Shown piece after piece: positions 22,550-28,923 of a stretch of DNA of 28,923 nt. Both the position numbers and the translations under genes were made by a program. The stretch lies in assembly GCA_035282865.1 (NCBI GenBank), contig DATEVB010000042.1, forward strand, positions 1 to 28,923, read 5' to 3'. The notes under the pieces were generated by a model. That model was not told the origin of the DNA, ran no database searches, and saw nothing but the letters and a program-made list of their open reading frames with translations. This DNA is from UBA4744 sp035282865 (lineage in GTDB: Bacteria > Actinomycetota > Acidimicrobiia > Spongiisociales > UBA4744). How positions within the stretch are numbered: position 1 is the first letter of the stretch; each line of letters opens with the position of its first letter.

Positions 22550-22957
22550 ATGAAACGACAACTACCGACGCTGCTCTTCGCCCTTGGGCTCCTGCTGCTA
22601 TCGGCCTGCTCGGGAACAGGCCAGTCCGCCGGCCCCACCACAACAGACCAACGCCCCCCTGCCACCACCACCATCTCCGGTTCGCATCTCTCCGCCCAGC
22701 CAGTCGCGCCGCCGGAACTCGACTCCGACCTCACCGGCGGCGACCTGCTGGTAGCCATCGAAGCTCGCTGGATGTGCGATGTGCAGAGGTTCGCGTTTTC
22801 TGACCTGGAAGCAATGAACGGGGCGCTCTACGAGCGACTCTCACTCAACGGGTTGAGTCGGGCAGATTATGAGGCCTTCAAGGCGGAATTGGAAGGCCGA
22901 ATCGACCTCCGCGAACAGGTGCTGGTCGATTACGACGCCTATTGCGGCGAGGACTAG
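22550..22957 (+). CDS. Small lipoprotein, WMCDVQR family, copy B
   Basis: A 135-residue lipoprotein paralogous to the one at 21331. It has the signal peptide and lipobox LSAC at Cys20, then a 48-residue Pro/Thr/Ser linker absent from copy A, then the 64-residue core (69-132) AIEARWMCDVQRFAF...DYDAYC with the two Cys residues at the same spacing. The longer linker would hold the core further from the membrane. It is followed 63 nt later by the second secreted two-domain protein. The function is unknown; the conserved pairing suggests that lipoprotein and secreted protein work together. Confidence 0.86.
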   Translation: MKRQLPTLLFALGLLLLSACSGTGQSAGPTTTDQRPPATTTISGSHLSAQPVAPPELDSDLTGGDLLVAIEARWMCDVQRFAFSDLEAMNGALYERLSLNGLSRADYEAFKAELEGRIDLREQVLVDYDAYCGED

Positions 22958-23020
22958 CCCGGTCGGACGCCCCGTCAATGGTCATCAAGCATCGTGGTCG
23001 CTGGTGCCGATGACAAGAGC

Positions 23021-23794
23021 ATGAAACATCGCATCTTCACCGTAGCCATCGCCACATTGCTGCTGATCGGGACCGCATCGCCGGCCATGGCGGATGAAGC
23101 AGAGGTCAAACTCAAGACAAAGAGCACCGCCACCGTCGTCGCCGGCGACTCCGCCTGGCTGGCTATCAATTGGCAGGGCCAGGGTGGCGAACTCACCAAC
23201 TTCAACGTGGTAGCCGAGGCGCCCCGCGACGTCGAGGTTGGTTATCCGGAAAACACTCCCGGATTCACGGGCCTGATGAACGGCCATGTGCTATCGGAGA
23301 AGGAGATGGACTTCACCGCGCTGAAGGTGTCCGTACCGTACAGCCGGACCAAGAGCTTCGACTTGAAGCTGTTGGTCAGCTACACCAGCGAGGGCAATAA
23401 GGTGGAAGAGGATTTCGACGTGACTGTCCCGGTGACGGCCTATCGAGCCGAGCAGGAGGTCGCTCAGGTCACCGAGTCTCTCGGATCGATTGCCGGTGGC
23501 CAGTCCACCTGGGTCGAAGTCGACTTCACCGGTCTGGCCCCGATGGTTGAGGAGTTCGATGTAGTCGTCTCCGACCAAGCCGGGTTGACGGTGTCCTACC
23601 CGGCGACCAAGTCGTCTACGAGCCTTTTCTTCAACGACGTTCTCGAAGACAACGAAACCGATTTCGCAGCGTTCCTGGTGGATACCACGGGCGCGGTCCC
23701 CGGCACGTATTCTCTTGGATTGACAGTGTCGTACACGATGGCCGGCTCGACCAAGACCATGGAAGGAACCGTCACCGTCGACGTGACCGGTTAG
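23021..23794 (+). CDS. Secreted two-domain protein of unknown family, copy B
   Basis: A 257-residue exported protein from ATG 23021; an upstream in-frame GTG-type start (22994) would put polar residues before the signal peptide and is not favoured. The signal peptide MKHRIFTVAIATLLLIG is probably cleaved after AMA (residue 24). There are two repeats as in copy A: VVAGDSAWLAINWQG, VEVGYPENTPGFTGLM and EKEMDFTALKVSVPY in domain 1; GGQSTWVEVDFTGLAP, LTVSYPATKSSTSLFFND and EDNETDFAAFLV in domain 2. It has no Cys and is rich in acidic residues. It is the last gene of the putative four-gene unit, with a strong hairpin 19 nt after the stop. Confidence 0.86.
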   Translation: MKHRIFTVAIATLLLIGTASPAMADEAEVKLKTKSTATVVAGDSAWLAINWQGQGGELTNFNVVAEAPRDVEVGYPENTPGFTGLMNGHVLSEKEMDFTALKVSVPYSRTKSFDLKLLVSYTSEGNKVEEDFDVTVPVTAYRAEQEVAQVTESLGSIAGGQSTWVEVDFTGLAPMVEEFDVVVSDQAGLTVSYPATKSSTSLFFNDVLEDNETDFAAFLVDTTGAVPGTYSLGLTVSYTMAGSTKTMEGTVTVDVTG

Positions 23795-23812
23795 CAACAC
23801 GATGTGACCGAG

Positions 23813-23837
23813 GGATCCCGGGTTCGTCCCGGGATCC
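23813..23837. terminator. Bidirectional terminator hairpin
   Basis: GGATCCCGGG, a 5-nt loop TTCGT and CCCGGGATCC form a perfect 10-bp stem, extendable by A-T and G-T pairs. It lies between the convergent secreted-protein gene and glgC and can serve both; a short TT follows on the plus strand. Confidence 0.8.
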
Positions 23838-23880
23838 TTGGCGCGAGAAGCGAGGCATGGCGGCGAGCGGGGGGCGTCGG

Positions 23881-25113
23881 CTAGTCCAGCTTGTGGCCCT
23901 TGCCGATCACAACGATGCCTTGGCCCGACACCGTGAATTGCTCACGATCGGATGCGAAGTCGACCCCGATCTGATACCCCGGCGGCACCTTGACGCCCTT
24001 GTCGATAATGGCTTTCTTCACGACCGCGTTCCGTCCCACCTCGACACCGTCAAAGAGGACTGAGTCCTCCACCGAGGCGTATGAATGCAAGCGGACGTCC
24101 GGCGAGATGATCGACCGCCGCACCGTCGCTCCTGAGACGATCGCCCCGGCCGAGACGAGGGAATCGATCGCCACCCCGCGCCGCCCCTCGTGGTCGTGCA
24201 CGAACTTGGCCGGCGGATGGGGAAACAGCCACGTGAGGATCGGCCAGTCCTCGTTGTAGAGGTCGAACACCGGATCGATCGTCACGAGATCCATGGAAGC
24301 ATGGAAGTAGGCGTCGAGGGTCCCCACATCGCGCCAGTAGCCGTATTCGCGCTCGGTTTGCCCGGGAACGACGTTGTCGTTGAAGTTGTAAACCCAGGCG
24401 CTGTCCTGACCCACGAACATAGGCATGATGCTCCCGCCCATGTCGTGTTTGGAGTTCTCGTCCTTTGCATCTTCGATCACCGCCTTTCGGAGGGCCTCCG
24501 TGGTGAAGACGTAGTTCCCCATCGATGCGAAGGCGAAATCCGGTTTGCCCGGTATCCGGGGGGCGTCGGCGGGTTTCTCGAGGAAAGATTTGATCTTGCC
24601 GTCCTCGCCGGCATCGATGACCCCGAATGCGCTCGCCTCGCTGACCGGCACCTGGATCCCTGCCACAGTGGCGGCCGCTCCGCTCTCGATGTGTTGGTCG
24701 AGCATTTGGCCGGGGTCCATGCGGTAGATGTGATCGGCCCCGAAGACGATCACATAGTCGGGTTCCTCGTCCGTGATCAGGTTGAGGTTCTGGAAGATGG
24801 CATCTGCCGACCCTGAGAACCAGTGGGGACCGCGCCGCATCTGGGCGGGCACCGGCGCCACGTAGTAACCGAGCATCGGCGACAAACGCCAGGTTTGAGC
24901 AAGGTGCGTATCGAGGCTGTGGCTCTTGTACTGGGTGAGCACCACGATCCGGCGGAACCCCCCGTTCACCAGATTGGACAGCGCGAAGTCGATCAGCCGG
25001 TACTGGCCGCCGAACGGAACGGCCGGTTTGGCCCGATCGCGAGTCAAGGGAAACAGTCGCTTCCCCTCGCCCCCGGCCAAGACCATGGCCAGCACGTGCC
25101 GTCGCGGAGCCAT
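23881..25113 (-). CDS. glgC: Glucose-1-phosphate adenylyltransferase
   Basis: A 410-residue cytoplasmic enzyme making ADP-glucose from glucose-1-phosphate and ATP for glycogen or alpha-glucan synthesis. The nucleotidyltransferase domain shows VLAGGEGKRLFPLTRDRAKP, PFGGQYRLIDFALSN, the sugar-site GSADAIFQNL, FGADHIYRMD and FLEKP. The C-terminal left-handed beta-helix shows hexapeptide-like repeats (VSAGAIVSGATVRRSIISPDVRL, SVLFDGVEVGRNAVV). ATG 25113 was chosen over an in-frame GTG at 25119 because TAGGTT lies 8 nt before the ATG, leaving no room for the GTG. It is divergent from the TlpA-like gene with a 51-nt shared spacer. Confidence 0.95.
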   Translation of the reverse strand: MAPRRHVLAMVLAGGEGKRLFPLTRDRAKPAVPFGGQYRLIDFALSNLVNGGFRRIVVLTQYKSHSLDTHLAQTWRLSPMLGYYVAPVPAQMRRGPHWFSGSADAIFQNLNLITDEEPDYVIVFGADHIYRMDPGQMLDQHIESGAAATVAGIQVPVSEASAFGVIDAGEDGKIKSFLEKPADAPRIPGKPDFAFASMGNYVFTTEALRKAVIEDAKDENSKHDMGGSIMPMFVGQDSAWVYNFNDNVVPGQTEREYGYWRDVGTLDAYFHASMDLVTIDPVFDLYNEDWPILTWLFPHPPAKFVHDHEGRRGVAIDSLVSAGAIVSGATVRRSIISPDVRLHSYASVEDSVLFDGVEVGRNAVVKKAIIDKGVKVPPGYQIGVDFASDREQFTVSGQGIVVIGKGHKLD

Positions 25114-25121
25114 TGGCACTC

Positions 25122-25127
25122 AACCTA
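25122..25127 (-). promoter_or_regulatory. -10 box of glgC
   Basis: TAGGTT on the minus strand lies 8 nt before ATG 25113, giving a leader of 0-2 nt. No SD is present. Confidence 0.4.
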
Positions 25128-25149
25128 CTAGGTAGCCTCTGACGCGTCC

Positions 25150-25155
25150 TACGAT
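25150..25155 (+). promoter_or_regulatory. -10 box of the TlpA-like gene
   Basis: TACGAT lies 9 nt before ATG 25165, predicting a very short leader. No SD and no clear -35 are visible; the region is shared with the divergent glgC promoter. Confidence 0.35.
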
Positions 25156-25164
25156 GCGGGCCAA

Positions 25165-25659
25165 ATGCCAACCCCACGCCTGGTAGCCGTGCTCACCGTG
25201 CTCCTTGTCTTGCTGACAAGTTGCACGGCCCAGGAATCTCAGACCCTCGGACCGCCGCTTCCTGACACCAACGCCACTGAGGTCATTGCGCTGCTCGAAA
25301 CATCAACCCAACCAGTCGTCATCAATGTATGGGCCTCGTGGTGTATCCCCTGCCGGTCGGAAGCCCCACTGCTCGAACGCGCCAACGCCCAGTTCGGCGA
25401 CGACATCCGCTTCATCGGTATCAACGTGGCCGACACCCAAAGCGCCGCCCGGCAATTCATCGCCGAATTCGGTCTCTCGTTCGAGAATCTCTTCGATGCC
25501 CCTCGGACGGTGCCGGCCGCGCTGGGTGGTTCGGGGGTTCCGTTGACGTTCTTCTTCGCGCCGGGGGGCGAACTGGTCCACTACCAACCGGGGGTGATCG
25601 ACGAACGGACGCTGGCGCTGCAGATAGATGAGTTACTACGCCGCCGGGCGACTTCCTGA
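25165..25659 (+). CDS. TlpA-like thioredoxin-fold lipoprotein
   Basis: A 164-residue membrane-anchored extracytoplasmic redox protein. The lipobox LTSC gives Cys20. The thioredoxin fold begins with PVVINVWASWCIPCRSE, with active-site Cys60-Ile-Pro-Cys63, followed by IRFIGINVADTQSAARQF (TlpA/ResA type) and the cis-Pro loop GVPLTFFF. Such proteins usually reduce disulphides outside the cell, for example in cytochrome c maturation, and depend on a membrane electron donor such as CcdA. No CcdA is in the window. Instead its TGA overlaps the ATG of an Lgt-like membrane protein (TGATG), implying a joint role. Confidence 0.9.
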   Translation: MPTPRLVAVLTVLLVLLTSCTAQESQTLGPPLPDTNATEVIALLETSTQPVVINVWASWCIPCRSEAPLLERANAQFGDDIRFIGINVADTQSAARQFIAEFGLSFENLFDAPRTVPAALGGSGVPLTFFFAPGGELVHYQPGVIDERTLALQIDELLRRRATS

Positions 25660-26357
25660 TGGAGTTCACGTTGCTGTGGGCGGCGGCGACCGGTATCGGC
25701 ATGGCGGTTGTGATGGCGAACATCGAAAAGCGGTGGAACCTCATTGCCGCAGAAACTGCCGGTGTGAGCGACCTGATCCTGGCGGCAGCCGTGACCGGTC
25801 TCGTCACCGGTCGACTGGCGGCCATGATGATGGCCGGCACCAACCCGATCACCCACCCCGGCGATATCGTCATCGTCCGCAGCGGGGTCGACACCGGATT
25901 TGCCTCGCTGGGTGCGCTGGCCTTCGTTTCGCTCTCGTCACGGCGCCAACTGGCCGGCACGATCGATGCCCTGGGACCAGCGGCGATGGCCGGGTTGGCC
26001 GGCTGGCATGCCGGGTGTCTCTACCGGCGAGCGTGTCTGGGTGCCGCCTCATCCTGGCCATGGGCGATTGCCCAAGAAGGTAGCAACGTCACCCGGCATC
26101 CGGTCGAGATCTATGCCGCGCTCCTGTTTCTGGCAGCCGCTCCGGTCCTGCTGTGGTGGCTGCGCCGGGGAGTCCGGTCCACGGGAGCGGTCGGCGCCAC
26201 GGCGCTCGTCCTGGCAGGAGCGATCCGACTTGTCACCGAACCGTTGCGCCCTTCGCTCGGCTCGGGTCCAGTCGGCTGGTACCTGACGGCCATCGCGATT
26301 GGTCTTGCCGGGATCCTGATTGCAAGAGTACGACGGGCCCGGCCGGCTCTTCAGTGA
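25659..26357 (+). CDS. Divergent Lgt-like (prolipoprotein diacylglyceryl transferase family) membrane protein
   Basis: A 232-residue polytopic membrane protein, shorter than a typical Lgt (about 290). Similarity to Lgt is seen in TGLVTGRLAAMMM, DTGFASLGALAF, SSWPWAI, RHPVEIYAALLFL and IRLVTEPLRP. The diagnostic Lgt signature (GRxGNFxNxE) is replaced by GWHAGCLYRRACLG, and the HGG-type His loop is missing, so canonical transferase activity is doubtful. A conventional Lgt presumably exists elsewhere, since lipoproteins are common here. It is translationally coupled to the TlpA-like gene and overlaps the convergent histidine kinase gene by 7 nt tail to tail. Possible roles are a modified lipoprotein-processing enzyme or a membrane partner of the thioredoxin protein. 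Confidence 0.75.
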   Translation: MEFTLLWAAATGIGMAVVMANIEKRWNLIAAETAGVSDLILAAAVTGLVTGRLAAMMMAGTNPITHPGDIVIVRSGVDTGFASLGALAFVSLSSRRQLAGTIDALGPAAMAGLAGWHAGCLYRRACLGAASSWPWAIAQEGSNVTRHPVEIYAALLFLAAAPVLLWWLRRGVRSTGAVGATALVLAGAIRLVTEPLRPSLGSGPVGWYLTAIAIGLAGILIARVRRARPALQ

Positions 26358-28135
26358 GTTGCCCAATCCGGGTCGACAGGGAGCCGCAGCTGGAACGTCG
26401 ACACCGCTCCTGAGCGCACATACTCGAGGTCTCCGTCCATGAGGACTGCCAGTTGGCGAGCGACCGTGAGACCCAGCCCCACCGAGCCGGGAACTCCGTG
26501 AGCTATGTGTGCCCTGTGGTATGGCTCGAAGATCGCGTCCCGCTGGTCGGCCGGAATCCCGGCACCGTCATCGTTGACGGCGAGCGTGAGCGCCCCATCC
26601 TTGCAGTGGGTCTGGAGGCTGACATTCGAACCTCCGTATCGGAAAGCGTTGGTGACGAGGTTCCGCACGATCTGTCGGAATCGGAGCGGATCGGCGAGAG
26701 CCCTGCCCGTCACGGTCTCCAGGTCAATGCCCCGCTGATCCACATCAGCCCGGATGGTCTGGAGGGCGGACTTGACCTCCGCCTGCACGTCGATGGACTC
26801 GATCTTGACGGAGAGACTCCCGATATCGGCCCGGGCCGCTACCAGGAGGTCGTCCACGATATTGGCGAGTTCATGGCTCTCGGAGGCGATATAACCGACG
26901 AGTTCGAGCCGCTCCTCAGGCGACAGCTGGTCCCATTGTTGATGTAGGACCTCGGCGTTGCCGTACACGGCCGTGAGCGGGGTGCGGAGCTCGTGACTGA
27001 CGCTGGCGAGGAACTCGTCCTTCGATCTGACCAAACTGGCCATTTGATCCTCGACCAGCTTGCGAGCAGTGATGTCGGTAACGGCCACCAGCACCTTGGA
27101 CAGATCGAGTTTCCCGCCGGTACGACTAGCCGACCATTGGAAGATCGCGTCGAGGCGGTTGTTGCGAAGCGTTGCGCCGGTCAGCTCCATCAACACCGAG
27201 TCGCGGTCCTCCCAGATGGCGATGATCTGCTCCATCACTGAATTCAGGGTTTCTTCAGTGAACACGCGAGGATTGAGCGGGCCCAGTAATTGCTCCGGGT
27301 TGTCTGCTTCGAGAAGATCGAGCACGGCCGGGTTGACATCTTTGACGCTGATCAGGCTGATGGCTTCCCGCAGCTCGGCACGATTCGACTCGAGGTAACT
27401 CCGAACGTCCTCCACGCCCGAAGCACGCAAATCATCGAGCCACCGTCCGACCGCACTGAAGTCCTCTTCGTACACCGCGATCGGCAATGCGTGAAACAAG
27501 GTGCGGTAATGCCGTTCGGTCCGACGGGCCGCTTCGAGGGAGGCACGGCGCTCGGTGAGGTCGGTAAAGAGCAGGACCGCGCTGAGCACCTCACCGCCGT
27601 TCTGAACGGGATTGATAACGCATGAGACAGGAAGCACCCTGCCATCGGCCGTATGCAACAAGGCCGTGTCGTCCGAGAACCGCTTCCCGAGCGCAACAGA
27701 TGCCAACACCTCGCCGGGCTCGACCGCCTCACCAGGATCGTCGGGACGAAAGCGAAACCTCGAGAGGATTTCCGCTCCCTGCAGATTGTCGGGGTGGAGG
27801 CCCAGCAACCTCGCCACCGACGGGTTGGCGAAGGTCGCCCGACCATCCAGGTCGAGCGTGCACAGCCCGTCGCTGAGGGAATCGACGACTGCCCGCAGGC
27901 GCGCCTTCTGTTCATGGTCGCGTTCCGCGCTGCGACGTTTCAACTCGTCGTATACATCGCCCATTTCCTGGGAGGAGATCTGGAGGGACCGCTCCAAGAG
28001 ATACCTGTTCTGCTCGGCGTCTTCATAGGATCTTCCGATCCTTTCGAGCAATTGCTTCCACACCGCCGGGTCCTCGGGGACGAGGTCTTCGCTCAACCCC
28101 ATTCGACGCAACTGCCGGGCGAGAAGCGAGTTCAT
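26351..28135 (-). CDS. Soluble PAS-PAS sensor histidine kinase
   Basis: A 594-residue kinase without signal peptide or membrane segment, so probably cytoplasmic. A coiled-coil-like N-terminus (to about 75) leads into a PAS domain (RLRAVVDSLSDGLCTLDLDG, to about 200). A second, unusual PAS-like domain follows (HYRTLFHALPIAVYEEDFSAV, to about 350), then HisKA with phospho-acceptor His381 (SHELRTPLTAVYG). The HATPase shows the N-box IVRNLVTNAFRYGG, G1 DDGAGIP, F-box IFEPYHRA and G2 GSVGLGLTVARQLA. ATG 28135 overlaps the stop of the FIST gene (ATGA), so the kinase is co-made with that sensor. No response regulator lies in the window. Confidence 0.92.
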   Translation of the reverse strand: MNSLLARQLRRMGLSEDLVPEDPAVWKQLLERIGRSYEDAEQNRYLLERSLQISSQEMGDVYDELKRRSAERDHEQKARLRAVVDSLSDGLCTLDLDGRATFANPSVARLLGLHPDNLQGAEILSRFRFRPDDPGEAVEPGEVLASVALGKRFSDDTALLHTADGRVLPVSCVINPVQNGGEVLSAVLLFTDLTERRASLEAARRTERHYRTLFHALPIAVYEEDFSAVGRWLDDLRASGVEDVRSYLESNRAELREAISLISVKDVNPAVLDLLEADNPEQLLGPLNPRVFTEETLNSVMEQIIAIWEDRDSVLMELTGATLRNNRLDAIFQWSASRTGGKLDLSKVLVAVTDITARKLVEDQMASLVRSKDEFLASVSHELRTPLTAVYGNAEVLHQQWDQLSPEERLELVGYIASESHELANIVDDLLVAARADIGSLSVKIESIDVQAEVKSALQTIRADVDQRGIDLETVTGRALADPLRFRQIVRNLVTNAFRYGGSNVSLQTHCKDGALTLAVNDDGAGIPADQRDAIFEPYHRAHIAHGVPGSVGLGLTVARQLAVLMDGDLEYVRSGAVSTFQLRLPVDPDWATH

Positions 28136-28923
28136 ACCATCTCACTGATGGTGGTGAGTGTCATGGTCTGATTGTGGAGGTCGCACGTTCCGTCCGAATA
28201 CGGTGAAATCTCGCCATACGCGTAGAAACCGACCTGGTGGCTGCCGGCTGGTAACCACTCGACCGTGGCTTCGACCTCCTCCTCGGTCCGGTCTCCCATT
28301 ACCAGTCGCCGGCCTACACAACTGATAGCGACCGAAAGCACGGGCCCTGCCGCGTCATTGCGTGCTTCCTTGGCTGCTTGCTCGGCCCCGCCGATGAGCC
28401 GATCGACGTTCGCCTGCATGAGCTGGGCTCGCATTCCAACCGGTACGTCTCCCGCAAAGGTGAGCGATTGTTCGGCTTCGTCGACAGCCAGAATCGTACG
28501 AACGAGGAACCTGTCGTCGGGATCCTGGCGGACGGCCAGGGGAAACAGAAGACCGGTAGCCGGGAGCCCGTCAGCGAGATCCCCCAGATACTGCTTGTAC
28601 AGCTGCAGGGCCGGCCGACCGTCGAGCTCAAAGAGCACGTTACCTTCCGACCTGGTGATGAGGCGCTCAGGACCGAAGATGTCCCAGCCGGCCCGGGAAC
28701 CATGGTGAAAGCGTACCGACTCGCCGTAGAACCCAACGGCCACAACCTGCCGCTCAACCGGAAACCCGTCGACTATCACCCAGGTGTGTTCGAAACGATC
28801 GCCGTCCGCGGCCAGACCGCCGGTCACAGGGACGTTTGATCCGAAACGGCCGCTGATACCACGGACGAGTTCGGAGCCGTTGACGTGCAAGCCGTCAGAC
28901 AGAACCAGCACACCGGCAAGGTC
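28132..28923 (-). CDS. FIST-domain sensory protein, 5' end beyond the window
   Basis: The C-terminal 263 residues of a FIST_N/FIST_C protein; the frame stays open to the window end (DLAGVLVLSDGL). Features are VTGGLAADGDRFEHTWVIVDG, ALQLYKQYLGDLADGLPA and FPLAVRQDPDDRFLVRTIL. The FIST_C part ends with VLSVAISCVGRRLVMGDRTEEEV and GFYAYGEISPY...CDLHNQTMTLT, the family's hallmark close. FIST domains are proposed small-ligand sensors (amino acids suggested) linked to signalling proteins. The stop overlaps the histidine kinase start, so FIST is likely the input partner of that kinase. Confidence 0.92.
   Translation of the reverse strand, partial: DLAGVLVLSDGLHVNGSELVRGISGRFGSNVPVTGGLAADGDRFEHTWVIVDGFPVERQVVAVGFYGESVRFHHGSRAGWDIFGPERLITRSEGNVLFELDGRPALQLYKQYLGDLADGLPATGLLFPLAVRQDPDDRFLVRTILAVDEAEQSLTFAGDVPVGMRAQLMQANVDRLIGGAEQAAKEARNDAAGPVLSVAISCVGRRLVMGDRTEEEVEATVEWLPAGSHQVGFYAYGEISPYSDGTCDLHNQTMTLTTISEMV

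Larger units (their letters stand above)
21331..23794 (+). repeat. Tandem duplication of a lipoprotein + secreted-protein gene pair
   Basis: Two adjacent cassettes (21331-22473 and 22550-23794) have the same order: a WMCDVQR lipoprotein, then a two-domain secreted protein. Both members are clearly paralogous between cassettes at the protein level, while the DNA has diverged. All four genes point the same way with 48, 76 and 63 nt gaps, ending at a strong hairpin at 23813-23837. Confidence 0.85.

Noticed and set aside
1..28923. tRNA, rRNA, IS elements, prophage or defence genes
   Set aside because: Scanned by eye for T-arm/anticodon-like blocks, transposases, integrases and known defence domains; none seen. 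This cannot exclude unusual small RNAs.

Overview
The window is chromosomal DNA from a high-GC Gram-positive bacterium, most likely an actinobacterium (Actinomycetota). An Acidimicrobiia-like lineage is my best guess, but I could not test it. The evidence is high-GC codon use, Thr-rich linkers behind lipoprotein signal peptides, an actinobacterial-type LexA box (TCGAAC-N4-GTTCGA), a DnaQ-exonuclease/UvrC-type fusion, a Cdc48-like AAA+ ATPase, three-subunit transhydrogenase genes, and many start codons with a TANNNT -10 box only 6-8 nt upstream and no Shine-Dalgarno sequence (leaderless style). I see no tRNA, rRNA, CRISPR array, insertion sequence or phage gene. The gene content is mostly core or lineage-typical.

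Layout. 1-600: 3' part of leuB. 670-2150 (minus): an ECF sigma factor overlapping a membrane protein with a SnoaL-like C-terminal domain, a candidate anti-sigma partner. 2190-2430: palindrome-rich spacer. 2429-5680 (minus): a full-length tricorn-type protease. 5759-9450 (minus): a four-gene CBS-containing ATPase / permease / permease / binding-protein osmoprotectant ABC operon, closed by a strong hairpin and carrying an unusual set of alternative hairpins before the binding-protein gene. 9450-10640: repeats and a surface-anchored CAP-domain protein. 10639-11559 (minus): a UspA-like plus CBS protein, divergent from the proton-translocating transhydrogenase operon pntAA-pntAB-pntB (11660-14456). 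14474-17292: a small membrane protein, a nitroreductase, a thioesterase-like protein and a SpoU/TrmH RNA methyltransferase.

17560-21283: a promoter whose spacer is filled by a perfect LexA/SOS box drives a 543-residue exonuclease + GIY-YIG (Cho/UvrC-like) fusion. This is followed by a hairpin and a Cdc48-like double AAA+ ATPase. 21331-23794: a tandemly duplicated two-gene cassette. Each copy encodes a small lipoprotein with a WMCDVQR motif and a Cys-free secreted protein made of two copies of one beta-rich-looking domain. I recognise no named family here, and it is the best candidate for an undescribed system. 23813-26357: a bidirectional terminator, glgC (minus), and divergently a TlpA-like lipoprotein translationally coupled to a degenerate Lgt-like membrane protein. 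26351-28923 (minus): a soluble PAS-PAS histidine kinase overlapping an upstream FIST-domain sensor cut by the window end.

Themes that connect the genes are cell-envelope and secreted proteins, osmotic and energy homeostasis (compatible-solute import, transhydrogenase, glycogen precursor synthesis), proteolysis or unfolding (tricorn, Cdc48-like) and inducible DNA repair. All calls come from reading motifs by eye. No database search was run.
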